The notes beneath the pieces were generated by a model. That model was given only the letters and a program-made list of their open reading frames with translations, searched no databases and had not been told where the DNA came from. The position numbers and the translations under genes were made by a program. From Bacteroidales bacterium UBA3382 (lineage in GTDB: Bacteria; Bacteroidota; Bacteroidia; Bacteroidales; UBA932), in the NCBI GenBank assembly GCA_002358965.1, contig DEPW01000009.1:7976-14339 (forward strand): a DNA stretch of 6,364 bases. Reading direction: 5' to 3'. This document shows positions 5,462 through 6,364 of this stretch, one piece after another; position 1 is the stretch's first letter, and each line of letters starts with the position of its first letter.

Positions 5462-6364
5462 AAAGATTGATCATATTGTCGCTCGTGCTGGCCTGCTGTG
5501 CGTCTTGTGGCGGCCGTCATGATGCTTCCTCCGGAGGATACCGGGCGGAACTCTCCGATGTGCCGGGGGCGGACATGTCCCTGTACGCTTCATATCTGGG
5601 CAGCCTCGAGGCTGGGGACAGGGATGCGGCTGCGGAATATGCGGAACTGTTCCTTGACAAGATAGACACTGCCTGCGTGAATGTCAATGTGGCATCGCTG
5701 GCCGATAGCCTTTCGGAATATTATGCCGAAAAGTATATCTATTCGAAAGCGATAGATTATCTGTCGCGGGCTTCGTCCATCTATGGGATTGCCGGTCAGG
5801 ACAAGAGCCTTGCCGATGCCCGGTACCGTCTCGGAGACATGTATTGCATGAAAGGCCAGTACCACCTTACTTTGAGCCATACGGTAGACGCTTTGGACAT
5901 ATACAAACGGCTGGGCGATACGCTTAATGTCCTGAAATGCTACAACAGTCTCGCACAGATATATTTCATTTGCGAGGAACTCGACACCTCGTCCGAATAT
6001 CTCGACCTTTACGAGCAAGGGGCCGTCGCCCTTGGCGATACATTGATGATGGTCAAAGTCTGCAACAACAGAGCCGTCCTTGCCAACGCCTTTGCCGATT
6101 CCGCACTTACGCGAAAATACATAGTCGACTGTTTCAATCTGGTATCGAGCCTGGACGACGATGAAGTCTACGCCAATGTGCTGCTCAACCTGATACCTAT
6201 TTCACTGGAGGTCTTTTCGATAGACGACAGTTTCACCCGTTCCCTCTATCACGAGCTCCTCGCTTCCGAGGACATAGTTGCGTCCGCGGACGATATCTAT
6301 CTGTGGGGCAATTACTATTATGTGCTGGGCGTCTGCCATTATCTGCTCGGAGACAATGTGGCGG
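5458..6364 (+). CDS. TPR-repeat lipoprotein, 3' end missing (partial)
   Basis: The frame is open for 302 codons from ATG 5458 to the right edge with no stop, so the C-terminus is outside the window. The first 17 residues are a lipoprotein signal peptide: Lys2, Arg3, a hydrophobic run, then a Cys-rich end in which Cys13 (VLA-C) or Cys17 (CAS-C) could be lipidated. Helical repeats of TPR type follow, with units near 79-112, 116-153 ('ARYRLGDMYCMKGQYHLTLSH') and 155-193 ('CYNSLAQIYFICEELDTSSEYL'), and probably more to 302 ('LWGNYYYVLGVCHYLLGDN'). It should be a membrane-anchored, periplasmic TPR scaffold. In Bacteroidota such N-terminal TPR regions are often followed by a transmembrane helix and then a coiled coil with a LuxR/HTH or histidine kinase output; whether that is so here cannot be seen. 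It overlaps hemW by 4 nt (ATGA), implying translational coupling. Confidence 0.9.
   Translation, partial: MKRLIILSLVLACCASCGGRHDASSGGYRAELSDVPGADMSLYASYLGSLEAGDRDAAAEYAELFLDKIDTACVNVNVASLADSLSEYYAEKYIYSKAIDYLSRASSIYGIAGQDKSLADARYRLGDMYCMKGQYHLTLSHTVDALDIYKRLGDTLNVLKCYNSLAQIYFICEELDTSSEYLDLYEQGAVALGDTLMMVKVCNNRAVLANAFADSALTRKYIVDCFNLVSSLDDDEVYANVLLNLIPISLEVFSIDDSFTRSLYHELLASEDIVASADDIYLWGNYYYVLGVCHYLLGDNVA

Overview
The window looks like chromosomal DNA from a Bacteroidota bacterium, most likely a Bacteroidales gut-type lineage of moderately high GC (for example Rikenellaceae/Alistipes-like or a related uncultured group; the genus is a guess). Three things point there: a BACON-like domain with Fn3-like modules and an Ig-like repeat lipoprotein ending in a DUF1566/FISUMP-like domain; two promoters matching the Bacteroidota -7 consensus TAnnTTTG; and A/T-rich leaders rather than Shine-Dalgarno sites in front of several genes. 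Protein identities were assigned by reading the translations; no database search was run.

Layout. Positions 1-1097 hold the 3' part of a secreted/surface protein gene whose start lies left of the window (BACON-like domain, acidic Pro/Asp/Glu linker, two Fn3-like modules). After 19 nt, 1117-2769 encodes a lipoprotein with about four Ig-like domains and a DUF1566/FISUMP-like C-terminal domain. These two probably form one transcription unit of surface proteins. A short convergent spacer (2770-2828) carries a 7-bp perfect hairpin. On the minus strand, 2829-3311 encodes a small two-helix membrane protein of unknown function.

A 77-bp divergent intergenic region (3312-3388) contains two back-to-back Bacteroidota-type promoters that overlap almost completely. 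The rightward one drives a tight three-gene unit: a single-pass membrane protein with a long coiled coil (3389-4351), hemW (4358-5461, 6-nt gap), and a TPR lipoprotein (5458 to the right edge, ATGA overlap with hemW). The last gene is cut by the window end.

The hemW unit mixes a housekeeping cytoplasmic heme chaperone with two envelope-associated proteins of unknown role, so the shared transcription need not mean shared function. I saw no tRNA, rRNA, CRISPR, insertion sequence, integrase, defence or toxin-antitoxin system, and no gene-free stretch over 300 bases. I found no convincing undescribed system. The most noteworthy items are the overlapping divergent promoters, a 30-nt tandem duplication that built the Pro-rich linker, the shortened C-terminal part of HemW, and the edge-truncated TPR lipoprotein coupled to hemW.
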